This document shows, in pieces, positions 1-8,445 of a stretch of 64,000 nt of DNA; the stretch's first letter is position 1, and every line of letters begins with the position of its first letter. Location: assembly GCA_964388965.1 (NCBI GenBank), contig CAYMCP010000002.1:1-64000 (forward strand). The letters are read 5' to 3'. This DNA is from Albibeggiatoa sp964388965 (GTDB lineage: Bacteria > Pseudomonadota > Gammaproteobacteria > Beggiatoales > Beggiatoaceae). Below the pieces are notes generated by a model, which searched no databases, was not told the origin of the DNA, and saw only the letters and a list, made by a program, of their open reading frames with translations. Both the position numbers and the translations under genes were made by a program.

Positions 1-33
1 AGATGCAAGCCTATGCTGGAATTGCGTTGGAAT

Positions 34-53
34 AGTTTTTCGGAGTTTTCAGT
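34..53. repeat. end of a short transposon-like element (MITE family A)
   Basis: These 20 bases nearly match the terminal inverted repeat of the MITE at 45511-45616: a G/T-rich AGTTTTTCGGAG core followed by a TTTTCAGT end. Only one end is visible, because the element would begin at or before the window start. It is assigned by similarity to the other copy, and the rest of the element cannot be confirmed. Confidence 0.4.
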
Positions 54-126
54 TTCAGCTACGGAGTTTATGGCATACTCCTACACGGACTTTCACCATG
101 TTGATAAAGTGCCTTTACAGGCGCAC

Positions 127-231
127 CGTCCCAATGGTCTCCGTTGGAAAGCAGCAAGGATGCTCTGCGTCCTGATTTATTGCGAGTTGCAAATATAGAG
201 TAAAATTTTTGTATGAACTGCGTAACTTCTA
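127..231. repeat. degenerate copy of the 17.2-kb MITE (family B)
   Basis: From about 127 to 226 this intergenic stretch follows the MITE at 17188-17349 base for base with scattered changes. Shared blocks include TCTCCGTTG, GTCCTGATT, GAGTTGCAAAT, GTAAAATTTTTG and GAACTGCGTAAC. It keeps the right end, which runs into a CTA, but the left terminal repeat is not recognisable. Nothing else coding is seen upstream of lptC. Confidence 0.5.
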
Positions 232-317
232 ATTCTGTAAAAGCAACTGTAAAATTCAAAAAAATTGCGTTATAGTCTCTCAAATTAGAGAGAAGTGCAT
301 ATTATTTTGGGTATACC

Positions 318-932
318 TTGAACGAACAATCTAAAACTTTAAAACAACGCTGGCTTGGTGTGCGATATAGTGTTTATCGCTGGATAGGCTGGATAATATT
401 ATGTGTTATTGCGTTTGCGACAACATGGCTTGTACAAATTAATAAAAGTATCGAAACGCCAGATAGTAGCGTACAAAATGAGCAACAACGTCCTGATTAT
501 ACATTAAAAAACTTTATCACTTTCAGCATGACTCCCGAAGGTAAAATTGACAGTCGATTGCAAGCTCAAAATATGCTGCATTATCCAAAATCAAACACTA
601 AACTATCTACACCAATTATGCTATTTTATAAGCGAGAGCAACCCAATTGGCATGTAAAAGCTGAAAAGGGTGAAATTACACCCAATGGTGAAGAAATATG
701 GTTGCAAGGTATGACGACTTTTTGGCGAGAAGAAACCGCTGATCAAATGGCTATGATGATTTTATCCAAAAATGTGTATTTTCATAAGCCAACCCAATTC
801 GCAGAAAGTAAAGCACTTAGTATTATTCACAATAACAATACTATAACCCAGAGTATTGGCATGAAAGCTTATCTACAAATTGAACAAATTGAGTTATTCT
901 CTCGCGTAAGGGGGTACTATGAAACGAAGTAA
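318..932 (+). CDS. lptC: LPS export system protein LptC
   Basis: LptC is the bitopic inner-membrane component of the Lpt bridge. It takes LPS from LptB2FG and hands it to LptA in the periplasm. The 204-residue product has one hydrophobic segment near residues 20-38, then a beta-rich periplasmic region, as in the LptC/YrbK family. Sequence identity is weak, as is usual for this family, so the call leans on the following lptA-lptB order. The start is TTG (318); no strong Shine-Dalgarno is visible, so the N-terminus is uncertain. The gene overlaps lptA by 14 nt. The usual upstream kdsD/kdsC genes are not in the window. Confidence 0.85.
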   Translation: MNEQSKTLKQRWLGVRYSVYRWIGWIILCVIAFATTWLVQINKSIETPDSSVQNEQQRPDYTLKNFITFSMTPEGKIDSRLQAQNMLHYPKSNTKLSTPIMLFYKREQPNWHVKAEKGEITPNGEEIWLQGMTTFWREETADQMAMMILSKNVYFHKPTQFAESKALSIIHNNNTITQSIGMKAYLQIEQIELFSRVRGYYETK

Positions 933-1413
933 CATGATTATTTTTTGGATTGGATTATTAATAATTAATTCGAGTTTCGCTTTATCTACTGATCGCAATC
1001 AGCCGATTACCATCGAAGCGGACGAAGCAATGATCGATGATATTAAAGGAATTGCGGTTTATACTGGTAATGTGATTGTCGCACAAGGCTCGATACAAAT
1101 TAATTCAGAAAAATTGACTCTGCACTATACTGATAAACAAACTTTAGAAAAAGCGGTTGCTGTTGGTAATCCGGTACGTTTTAAACAAACGCCAGACGGT
1201 AAAAAACCTGATCTTCATGCCAAAGCGCAGATAATGGAGTATTATGCACATAAAGATATGCTACACTTAACGCAAGAAGCAATGGTGTGGCAGGGTGAAG
1301 ATAAATTCACCGGTGCGCATATCAGCTATGATACTAAACGTGGTATTATCCGAGCGGGTAAGGGTAAAAACAAAAATGGTCGGGTTTCAGTAACAATTCA
1401 ACCAAATCAGTGA
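919..1413 (+). CDS. lptA: LPS transport periplasmic protein LptA
   Basis: LptA is the periplasmic OstA-fold bridge protein that carries LPS from LptC to LptD in the outer membrane. The product has 164 residues. Residues 1-22 form a signal peptide (basic start, hydrophobic IIFWIGLLIINSSFA), and the mature part opens with the family pattern PITIEADEAMIDD...GIAVYTGNV, with regular beta-repeat spacing. An AAGGGGG Shine-Dalgarno lies just before the ATG at 919, inside the lptC end, so translation is coupled to lptC. lptB follows after 46 nt. Confidence 0.95.
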   Translation: MKRSNMIIFWIGLLIINSSFALSTDRNQPITIEADEAMIDDIKGIAVYTGNVIVAQGSIQINSEKLTLHYTDKQTLEKAVAVGNPVRFKQTPDGKKPDLHAKAQIMEYYAHKDMLHLTQEAMVWQGEDKFTGAHISYDTKRGIIRAGKGKNKNGRVSVTIQPNQ

Positions 1414-1459
1414 ATAATTAACAGTTTATTGAACATAAAGTCAAGCATTAAAAAATACA

Positions 1460-2185
1460 ATGACAACACTGATTGCACAGCATCTTGCTAAACAATATAA
1501 ATCTCGCCCAGTGGTGCGCGATGTTAGCTTACAAGTTTCTAGCGGTGAAGTTGTGGGCTTGTTGGGTCCGAACGGTGCGGGTAAAACCACCAGTTTTTAT
1601 ATGATAGTCGGTCTAATTCCTTGCGATGAAGGACAAATTACTCTAAATGGACAAGATTTAACTTTTTATCCCATGCACAAACGTGCTCAAATGGGTTTAG
1701 GTTATTTACCGCAAGAAACTTCAGTTTTTCAAAAATTAAGCGTCAGAGACAATATTTGGGCAATTTTGGAATTACAATCACACTTAGATAAAAAACAACG
1801 CCAACAACGCTTAGATGAATTATTAGAAGAATTGCATATAACTCACATCACAGATAGGTTAGGTATGCAATTGTCTGGTGGAGAGAAACGTCGGGTTGAA
1901 ATTGCCAGAGCATTGGCGGCTGAACCTAGCTTTATTTTACTAGATGAGCCATTTGCCGGTATTGACCCTATTTCAGTATCCGATATTCAGAGAATTATTG
2001 GGCATTTATGTAAATTAGGTATTGGTGTTTTAATTACCGATCACAATGTGCGTGAAACTTTAGATATTTGTCATCGTGCTTATATTGTCAGTGATGGGAC
2101 ATTGATTGCAGAAGGAACACCCGAAAATATCCTACAGAATTACCATGTAAGAGAAGTCTACTTAGGACACCATTTTACACTGTAG
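1460..2185 (+). CDS. lptB: LPS export ABC transporter ATP-binding protein LptB
   Basis: This is the cytoplasmic ATPase that powers LPS extraction by LptFG. The 241-residue protein has Walker A GPNGAGKT (36-43), a Q-loop at PQETSVF, the ABC signature LSGGEKRRVEIARAL, Walker B FILLDEPFAGIDP and the switch His in ITDHNVRETL. The SVFQKLSV and EPFAGIDP patterns are typical of LptB and not of general importers. It closes the lptCAB block, and rpoN follows after 144 nt, which is the standard gammaproteobacterial order. Confidence 0.97.
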   Translation: MTTLIAQHLAKQYKSRPVVRDVSLQVSSGEVVGLLGPNGAGKTTSFYMIVGLIPCDEGQITLNGQDLTFYPMHKRAQMGLGYLPQETSVFQKLSVRDNIWAILELQSHLDKKQRQQRLDELLEELHITHITDRLGMQLSGGEKRRVEIARALAAEPSFILLDEPFAGIDPISVSDIQRIIGHLCKLGIGVLITDHNVRETLDICHRAYIVSDGTLIAEGTPENILQNYHVREVYLGHHFTL

Positions 2186-2329
2186 AAATAAATAGGAATG
2201 GCGTGCAGGAGAACAAAATTTAGTTTGCGTGCATGAAGTAAATGCTAGATTCATAAGCAAAATGCGTTCTACACTTCTGCAATTAAAATAAAAAATGTTG
2301 TCAGTCAAAAAAATGAAAAAAATGAAGCT

Positions 2330-3856
2330 ATGAAACAAAGTTTACAACTGCGTCTAGGTCAACAAATTACAATGACCCCACAATTACAACAAGCTATCCG
2401 TCTGTTGCAATTGTCCACACTTGACCTACAACTAGAAATTCAACAAGCCTTAGAATCCAATATCATGTTAGAAATGGATGAAGAAGAGGAATTTGAGTTA
2501 AATGGTGAACAGTTAAACGGTGAAGAATATGATGTTGATTTTGATGAAAATATAAAAGGAATCGGTGAACAATTTGAAGCTCAGACCGATATTCCTAGCG
2601 AATTAGAAGTTGATAGTGCATGGGAAGATATTTATGAAAACACCTACAGCCAACAAGATTTAAGTAATAGCAGCAATAATCCTAATGTTAATGGTAAAGA
2701 ACTCGCTTTGCAACAAGGCTCTGCACCAGAAACTTTACAAGATTATCTTATTTGGCAATTGGATTTAACGCCATTTAGCGAAATTGATCGTGTTATTGCG
2801 CTGGCAATTATTGATTCTATTGATGCAGATGGTTATTTAAAATCTTCTACACCCAACACCAATATTTTACAAGAAATCTGTGATAGTATTAATGAAGCAA
2901 TCGTGTCAGAGCAAATCGTTGAAGAACCGATTACGCTCGAGGAGGCGCAAACTGTTTTGCGTCGTATACAGCATTTTGACCCAATTGGTATTGGTGCACG
3001 CGACTTACGCGAATGTTTATTATTACAACTTGGTGCGCTGAGTGAAGACACACCATTGCGCGACGAAGCACGCTTAGTAGTTGCCGAACATTTAGATTTA
3101 TTGGGTTCGCACGACTACAATCAATTGTTGCGTAAAACAAAATTAGAGCGTACAGTATTACAGCAAGTTATTGACTTAATTCAATCTTTAGAACCGCGTC
3201 CTGGCGGTAAAATTGAATCGCATCGCCCAAATTATATTATCCCTGACGTATTTGTAAAAAAAGTCAGAGGTGAATGGAAAGTAGATTTGAATCCAGATAT
3301 TGCGCCCAAATTAAGAGTTAATGAACGCTATGCAAGCTTGATTACCCGCTCGGACAAATCGGATGAGGCTAATAACTTAAAAAATCATTTACAAGAAGCG
3401 CGGTGGTTTATTAAGAGTTTGCGTAGTCGTCATGATACGTTATTAAAAGTCGCCCGTTGTATTGTGCAACGTCAAGCAGGTTTTTTAGAATACGGCGAGG
3501 AGGCGATGCGTCCCTTGATTCTGCACGACATTGCAACTGAATTGGATATGCATGAATCCACTATTTCACGAGTTACGACGCAAAAGTATATTCACACCCC
3601 ACGAGGGATTTTTGAATTAAAGTATTTCTTCTCTAGTCATGTAGGGACTGAAAGCGGTGGTGAATGTTCGTCAACCGCAATCCGTGCATTGATTAAGAAG
3701 TTAATCGCAGCAGAAAATGCTGCAAAACCCCTGAGCGATAACAAAATCGCCAAAATCCTCTCCGAGCGAGGGATAAAGGTAGCTCGGCGCACTGTTGCGA
3801 AATATCGAGAAGCGATGGTTATTCCACCGTCAAACGAGCGCAAGCGTCTGGCTTAA
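2330..3856 (+). CDS. rpoN: RNA polymerase sigma-54 factor RpoN
   Basis: RpoN is the sigma factor for -24/-12 promoters and needs AAA+ activators such as the NifA encoded at 31.7-33.3 kb. In the 508-residue product the N-terminal Gln/Leu-rich activator region (1-50, LGQQITMTPQLQQAIRLLQL) is intact. An acidic region II (about 50-115) follows, then the core-binding domain, and the RpoN box ARRTVAKYRE sits at 485-494. It lies 26 nt upstream of hpf in the conserved rpoN-hpf-ptsN order, which links sigma-54 to the nitrogen PTS. Confidence 0.97.
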   Translation: MKQSLQLRLGQQITMTPQLQQAIRLLQLSTLDLQLEIQQALESNIMLEMDEEEEFELNGEQLNGEEYDVDFDENIKGIGEQFEAQTDIPSELEVDSAWEDIYENTYSQQDLSNSSNNPNVNGKELALQQGSAPETLQDYLIWQLDLTPFSEIDRVIALAIIDSIDADGYLKSSTPNTNILQEICDSINEAIVSEQIVEEPITLEEAQTVLRRIQHFDPIGIGARDLRECLLLQLGALSEDTPLRDEARLVVAEHLDLLGSHDYNQLLRKTKLERTVLQQVIDLIQSLEPRPGGKIESHRPNYIIPDVFVKKVRGEWKVDLNPDIAPKLRVNERYASLITRSDKSDEANNLKNHLQEARWFIKSLRSRHDTLLKVARCIVQRQAGFLEYGEEAMRPLILHDIATELDMHESTISRVTTQKYIHTPRGIFELKYFFSSHVGTESGGECSSTAIRALIKKLIAAENAAKPLSDNKIAKILSERGIKVARRTVAKYREAMVIPPSNERKRLA

Positions 3857-3882
3857 ACTAATCAGTAACAGGGAGTGATGAG

Positions 3883-4209
3883 ATGCAATTAAATCTCAGC
3901 GGACACCACATAGATATTACCCCCGCATTACGTGCCTACGTGGCAGATAAAATGGAACGATTGGAACGCCATTTTGAGCATGTGACCAATATGCACGTTG
4001 TACTTAGTGTAGAAAAACTCCGTCAGAAGGCAGAAGCGACCATACATGTTAGTGGCGCGAATTTATTCGCCAATGCAGAAAATGAAGACATGTACGCGGC
4101 AATCGATGCGCTGACCGATAAACTCGACCGCCAGATTAAAAAACATAAAGAAAAAATCAAAGATCATCATCAAGCTGACGGTCGCGCCATAAATCATGCT
4201 GTGAAATAG
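3883..4209 (+). CDS. hpf: ribosome hibernation-promoting factor (HPF/YhbH)
   Basis: HPF is a sigma-54 modulation protein/S30EA family member that binds the 30S decoding site and favours inactive ribosome dimers. The 108-residue product matches the family from its first residues (MQLNLSGHHIDITPALRAYV, ...KMERLERHF) to the basic helix LDRQIKKHKEKIKDH. The length fits the short form without the C-terminal dimerisation domain. A GGGAG Shine-Dalgarno precedes the ATG. A hairpin follows in the spacer before ptsN. Confidence 0.95.
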   Translation: MQLNLSGHHIDITPALRAYVADKMERLERHFEHVTNMHVVLSVEKLRQKAEATIHVSGANLFANAENEDMYAAIDALTDKLDRQIKKHKEKIKDHHQADGRAINHAVK

Positions 4210-4213
4210 ACGG

Positions 4214-4256
4214 TAGATGATAGAGAATGGGTGACAATATCTATTCTCTACATCTA
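4214..4256 (+). other. intercistronic hairpin between hpf and ptsN
   Basis: Left arm TAGATGATAGAGAAT (4214-4228) pairs with right arm ATTCTCTACATCTA (4243-4256), with one unpaired base and a loop of about 14 nt. No T-run follows, so it is more likely an mRNA-stabilising or processing structure than a terminator. This is inferred from sequence only. Confidence 0.4.
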
Positions 4257-4289
4257 TCCACCTTCTAACCAACTATCCTCTAACCCACT

Positions 4290-4754
4290 ATGCAAATCGT
4301 AGACATTCTATCGCCAGAACGTATTTTGTGTCATGTAGAAGCAAGTAGTAAAAAGCGTGTTTTAGAATATTTTAGTAAACTGCTTGCGACAGAAACCCAC
4401 GACATTAGTAATCGAGAAATTTACGAAAGTTTATTAAATCGTGAACGTTTAGGTAGTACCAGCATAGGCTATGGTGTTGCTATTCCTCACGCACGAGTAA
4501 GTCAATGTAACGTGACTCTAGGCGCGTTCCTACAATTGGAAACAGGTGTAGACTATGAAGCCATAGACCGTCAGCCAGTTGATTTGTTATTCGCCTTGCT
4601 TGTGCCAGAGGAATGTACCCAAGAGCATTTAGATTTATTAGCTGTTTTAGCTGAATTATTCAGTAGTGCTGAATTTCGTCGCCAATTGCGCAATACGGAA
4701 AAATGTGAAGATAAATTTCATCTACTGACCGAATGGCAAACACTGAACAATTAA
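4290..4754 (+). CDS. ptsN: nitrogen-regulatory PTS EIIA component PtsN
   Basis: This is EIIA-Ntr, the terminal phosphoacceptor of the nitrogen PTS, which signals nitrogen/carbon and potassium status and does not transport sugar. In the 154-residue product the phosphorylated His is H67 in GYGVAIPHAR. The flanking LNRERLGSTSIG and LFALLVPEECTQEHLDLLA are characteristic. It sits downstream of rpoN-hpf and 22 nt upstream of hprK. ptsH and ptsP are not in the window, so its phosphodonor must be encoded elsewhere. Confidence 0.96.
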   Translation: MQIVDILSPERILCHVEASSKKRVLEYFSKLLATETHDISNREIYESLLNRERLGSTSIGYGVAIPHARVSQCNVTLGAFLQLETGVDYEAIDRQPVDLLFALLVPEECTQEHLDLLAVLAELFSSAEFRRQLRNTEKCEDKFHLLTEWQTLNN

Positions 4755-4776
4755 CAAATATACGAAATTTATCAAA

Positions 4777-5721
4777 ATGTTACAACAAATTAGCGTTGAT
4801 TATTTACATAAAAATTATGCAGACAGTCTAGCACTACATTGGGTTGCAGGACAATTAGGGGAGCAGCGGCTAATTCATTTACAAAGCGATTATAAGCTTG
4901 CCAACATTGGTTATTTAAATCCAATTCATCCCCATCAAATTCAAATTATAGGTATTTATGAATTTGCCTACTTGGATGCTTTAAGTGCCAAAGAGCGCAA
5001 AAATACACTTGATCGTTTATTTGAAAGCCAAAACTTAGCCTGCATGATAGTGGTGGATATGTCAGACATTCCGCAACATCTCACTGATTATGCTAATTTA
5101 TTCAATATTCCGCTTTTCACATCAGAAATTTCTGGTGAACACGTTATTAATCATTTACATACCGCATTTGCTCGCATGGTTGCGCCACGTACTACTTTAC
5201 ACGGCGTATTTATGGATGTATTGGGCATGGGTGTATTGATTATGGGAGAAAGTGGTACGGGTAAAAGTGAACTCGCTTTAGAGTTAGTCAGTCGCGGACA
5301 CCGTTTGATTGCGGACGATGCGCCAGAATTTTCACGTATCGCGCCGCAGATTTTATCTGGAACTTCGCCATTCCCGGAAATGAGTGCGTTTTTAGAAGTA
5401 CGTGGCTTAGGGATTTTGAATGTGCAGGCATTGTATGGTGATAGTGCAATTAAACGTGATAAATTTCTAAGATTAATTATACACTTACAGCACATGAGTC
5501 CAGAACGGATGAAAAGTATTGATCGTTTGCAAGGTGACTATCGAATGCGTAATGTGTTAGAAGTGAGTATTCCTGAGATTTTTTTACCTGTCGCGCCAGG
5601 GCGTAATTTAGCTGTCCTACTAGAAACCGCCGTGCGAAATCATAACTTAAAAATTAACGGTTATAACGCCGCAGATGATTTTTGTACCAAACAGCATAGT
5701 TTAATAGATATGGATGATTAA
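4777..5721 (+). CDS. hprK: HPr kinase/phosphorylase
   Basis: HprK is a bifunctional Ser-kinase/phosphorylase acting on HPr-type proteins. The 314-residue product has the N-terminal HprK domain (about 1-130), then the P-loop GESGTGKS (157-164), the catalytic HGVFMDV His (142) and the family signature EVRGLGILNVQALYG. Many proteobacteria carry hprK next to ptsN and use it in PTS-Ntr regulation; rapZ and a ptsH-type gene often follow. Here neither does, and the next stretch holds decayed sequence on the other strand. Confidence 0.95.
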   Translation: MLQQISVDYLHKNYADSLALHWVAGQLGEQRLIHLQSDYKLANIGYLNPIHPHQIQIIGIYEFAYLDALSAKERKNTLDRLFESQNLACMIVVDMSDIPQHLTDYANLFNIPLFTSEISGEHVINHLHTAFARMVAPRTTLHGVFMDVLGMGVLIMGESGTGKSELALELVSRGHRLIADDAPEFSRIAPQILSGTSPFPEMSAFLEVRGLGILNVQALYGDSAIKRDKFLRLIIHLQHMSPERMKSIDRLQGDYRMRNVLEVSIPEIFLPVAPGRNLAVLLETAVRNHNLKINGYNAADDFCTKQHSLIDMDD

Positions 5722-5821
5722 CTTGCGTTACTGCGGAATTGCAATTAACTCAACAATTGTTATAACTCACAACATTTGGCAGCTATTCGTCTAAATTCTT
5801 CCAATAAAACTGCTACTGTTT

Positions 5822-5953
5822 TTAATCTTCAAACGCTTGTTCATGGAGTTGTTCTACAATATCGACAGTCTTTAAGCTGACAGTAATTACTTTTTTTCTG
5901 CTTCGGTTTCTGGTGTTGGGAGAATTGAGAAAAACATAAACCTCTTCATTCAT
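5822..5953 (-). CDS. short hypothetical ORF, possibly a gene remnant
   Basis: A 43-codon frame reads MNEEVYVFLNSPNTRNRSRK and ends in VEQLHEQAFED before TAA. I do not recognise it. It lies immediately downstream of the restriction-modification fragment on the same strand and may be another remnant of a decayed locus or a small independent gene. No convincing Shine-Dalgarno is seen. Confidence 0.2.
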   Translation of the reverse strand: MNEEVYVFLNSPNTRNRSRKKVITVSLKTVDIVEQLHEQAFED

Positions 5954-5960
5954 AATTCTA

Positions 5961-6218
5961 TCAAAGAATAAATGAGATTTTACAAAAGGGCGATAAAGAG
6001 AAACGCTGATTTTTTTTGACTAAAAATAGCTTGATTTTCTCTTCAACTAGATCAAGTTCTTGATTCAATCCAGTACAATGTCGCAACAAATTTGCAAAGT
6101 AAGGCGCAACTGACTCCTCTTTAACATGACCAGTATCGCGTAAGTTCTGAATTGCCGCGTAGTAATCTTTGATTACTTTATGAGTAGGTTTAAGATTAAG
6201 CATAATTTCATCAATCAT
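5961..6218 (-). pseudogene. N-terminal fragment of a putative type I/ISP restriction-modification protein
   Basis: The 85-codon frame contains HKVIKDYYAAIQNLRDTGHV and VAPYFANLLRHCTGLNQEL. This resembles the extreme N-terminus of large adenine-methylase/helicase restriction enzymes, which start with a YY.AL......G...E..V...F..LL pattern. Those proteins run to about 1000 residues or more. Here the similarity stops after about 65 residues (VEEKIKLF) and the frame ends in an unrelated tail. The rest of the gene is absent downstream, so I call it a truncated remnant. Family assignment is from pattern recall, not alignment. Confidence 0.45.
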
Positions 6219-6398
6219 TAATCATTGGTTCATACAAATCCATAGCTAACGGGATTCTAATGCAAATCAAAATCTTGCGACTATTCGGGAATTGTGCCGC
6301 TTCAACATATCAAATCCCACAATCTAAACCCTGCCAATGTGAATAATTACTGCGTCACCTAAAAAATACTATCAGGTTTGTACGCTGTAATGATAGCT

Positions 6399-6462
6399 GA
6401 ATTGACTCGTGATGACGCACCAGCGTTCTACGACATTCATGAAATTCAAAATGAGAATTGCT
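6399..6462. repeat. dispersed repeat, copy 1 (partner at 15063-15142)
   Basis: This begins GAATTGACTCGT and continues with GACGCACCAGCGTTCTACG, CATTCATGAAATTC and AAAATGAGAATT. From the GACGCACC block on, it matches the second copy at all but one of about 46 positions. This copy lacks an internal piece of about 16-19 bp that is present in the other. No gene is found between 6219 and 6485. Confidence 0.75.
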
Positions 6463-6485
6463 GGAATTCTGTAAATTTTTATCCT

Positions 6486-7154
6486 TTAACGCATTTTTTG
6501 AAGAGATAAATTTAATGCAGCTAATCGTTCTGGCGTACCTACATCAACCCAAGTGCCCGTAAACAATTCACCTGTCACTTGCTGCATTTCCATTGCTTTG
6601 ATTAATAAAGGTGCAAGTCCAAAAATGGGCGCGTCTACTGGCAAATTGAATAAATCAGCGTGATATACACCAATGCCGCTAAAGGTGAATTTTGGTTCTA
6701 AATCTTGATGGATTAGATTTTGTTGCAAGTGAAAATCACCTGCGGGATGATGTGTTGGATTGGGTACTAAAACGAGATGAGCTAACTTTTCCAATGGTTT
6801 ACGCAAAGTCTGAAATGGAAAATCAGTCCATACATCACTATTCACGACTAAAAAAGGTTGATCACCTAACAACGGTAACGCATTCGCAATACCGCCCGCC
6901 GTACCTAAAATTTTAGCTTCAGCCGAATAGCGAATATTAGCACCATACGCTGCACCGTTGCCTAATTTTTGTACGATTTGTTCGCCTAAATACGCATGAT
7001 TAATAATAATATCATTAAAACCTGCTTTTACTAATTTTTCTAATTGATGCTCAATCAGACTTTTTCCCGCAACGAATAATAAAGGTTTAGGAATTGTATC
7101 TGTGAGTGGGCGCATTCTCTCGCCGCGCCCTGCCGCAAGTAACATTGCTTTCAT
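6486..7154 (-). CDS. murU: N-acetylmuramate-1-phosphate uridylyltransferase MurU (nucleotidyltransferase)
   Basis: This sugar-1-phosphate nucleotidyltransferase is most like MurU, which makes UDP-MurNAc in the cell-wall recycling bypass of de novo MurA/MurB synthesis. It has MLLAAGRGERMRPLTDTIPK (G-x-G-x-R-M-x-P-L), KPLLFVAGKSLIEH, the LGTAGGIANALP loop and NSDVW metal-binding Asp. With the ATG at 7154 it is 222 residues, the usual MurU length. A frame extension upstream adds 45 residues not expected in the family. The usual partner amgK is not visible in the window. A different nucleotidyltransferase specificity cannot be excluded. Confidence 0.8.
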   Translation of the reverse strand: MKAMLLAAGRGERMRPLTDTIPKPLLFVAGKSLIEHQLEKLVKAGFNDIIINHAYLGEQIVQKLGNGAAYGANIRYSAEAKILGTAGGIANALPLLGDQPFLVVNSDVWTDFPFQTLRKPLEKLAHLVLVPNPTHHPAGDFHLQQNLIHQDLEPKFTFSGIGVYHADLFNLPVDAPIFGLAPLLIKAMEMQQVTGELFTGTWVDVGTPERLAALNLSLQKMR

Positions 7155-7306
7155 GATGGTGATGTGTTCACGTGCTAAGTGGAAATTATCAAATTGAAGT
7201 GCGGAAGTACATATTATTTTAATGTGATGTCGGCGTAATGATAGCGATAACATTTTGATTATTTTAGAATAAAAAAAGCGCGTAAACAAAACTCTCTTTG
7301 GGATTT

Positions 7307-7349
7307 GGTGGATGACAGCACATTAAAAGACGCACCTTATCCACCCTAC
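7307..7349. repeat. dispersed palindromic repeat (GGTGGATGAC / ATCCACCCTAC)
   Basis: GGTGGATGACAGC (7307-7319) and CCTTATCCACCCTAC (7335-7349) form an imperfect palindrome. It is a variant of the family seen at 45831-45860 and 48601-48680, sitting in the spacer between folE2 and murU. Confidence 0.5.
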
Positions 7350-7415
7350 ACAAAACAATCGTAACTATTCAGTTGGTAACAAATATTCCAAAATTACGAT
7401 TGCCAAGTGACAAAT

Positions 7416-8222
7416 TTAGCTTTTTTTATCATTCGCAATCAGTGCATAGGCTGAATGATTATGAATAGATTCAAAGTTTTCTGATTCAACCACGTATTCA
7501 GCGACACGATTATCTTTATTTAATTTTGCTGCCACATCACGTACCATGTCTTCGACAAATTTGGGATTTTCGTAAGCATGTTCAGTAACAAACTTTTCAT
7601 CCGGACGTTTTAGTAAGCCATATAACTGTGAGGACGCTTGTGATTCAACAATGTCAATTAAATCTTCAATCCATAAAAAGCCATTGGTTTTTGCATTTAC
7701 AGTGACATGAGAACGCTGATTGTGCGCGCCATAACGTGATATTTCTTTCGAGCACGGACATAAACTAGTTACGGGTACGACTACTTTAACTGAAATTTCT
7801 GGTGTGCCGCCTTCTACAACCTCTCCAATGAATGTAACATCATAGTCCAGTAAACTTTTTACCTCAGAAATCGGGGCAGTTTTACGCACAAAGTAAGTAA
7901 ACGTCATTTCGATATGACCAGATTGCGCCTCAAGTCGTTTAATCATTTCTTTCAACATGGTTTTAAATGATTGCACCGTAATTTCATACTCATGCTCATT
8001 TAAAATCTCCACAAAGCGCGACATGTGCGTCCCTTTAAAATTGTGTGGTAAATTCACATACATATTAAAATTAGCAATCGTATACTGTTCACGTCCAGAA
8101 CGATCACTGACACACACAGGATGTTTAATGTCTTTAATACCTACTTTATCAATTGCAATATGGCGCGTATCAGCACTGCTTTGTATATCAGGAATAATAG
8201 CAGGTGTTGCATCTTGACTCAT
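7416..8222 (-). CDS. folE2: GTP cyclohydrolase FolE2 (type IB)
   Basis: FolE2 converts GTP to 7,8-dihydroneopterin triphosphate, the first step of folate (and queuosine/preQ0) synthesis, without the Zn dependence of FolE. With the ATG at 8222, supported by a GAGGGAC Shine-Dalgarno, it is 268 residues. It shows the family patterns VGIKDIKHPV, NLPHNFKGTHMSRF, TSLCPCSKEIS (active-site Cys) and YGAHNQRSHV. queE, which also uses the dihydroneopterin route, is at 60.9 kb. No clear Zur operator is seen upstream. Confidence 0.95.
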   Translation of the reverse strand: MSQDATPAIIPDIQSSADTRHIAIDKVGIKDIKHPVCVSDRSGREQYTIANFNMYVNLPHNFKGTHMSRFVEILNEHEYEITVQSFKTMLKEMIKRLEAQSGHIEMTFTYFVRKTAPISEVKSLLDYDVTFIGEVVEGGTPEISVKVVVPVTSLCPCSKEISRYGAHNQRSHVTVNAKTNGFLWIEDLIDIVESQASSQLYGLLKRPDEKFVTEHAYENPKFVEDMVRDVAAKLNKDNRVAEYVVESENFESIHNHSAYALIANDKKS

Positions 8223-8445
8223 AAATGTGTCCCTCAATATATCATGCAATTTTGCACGAATTAAAATGATCCTATAATGAAAAATATAGCCAACAATACA
8301 GATATAGGTATAGTGAAGCAAAAAACTAGCCTTATAAACGATTATAGCTATCTTGCAACGAGCAAAAGGCGTTTTGTACTCCTGTAACCGAGAAATAAAG
8401 TTTACTCTACATTATTTGAGTACAATGGTGCAAAAAACCAGCCTT

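Noticed and set aside
8223..8445. Zur operator upstream of folE2
   Set aside because: The region is AT-rich but lacks the palindromic Zur consensus.
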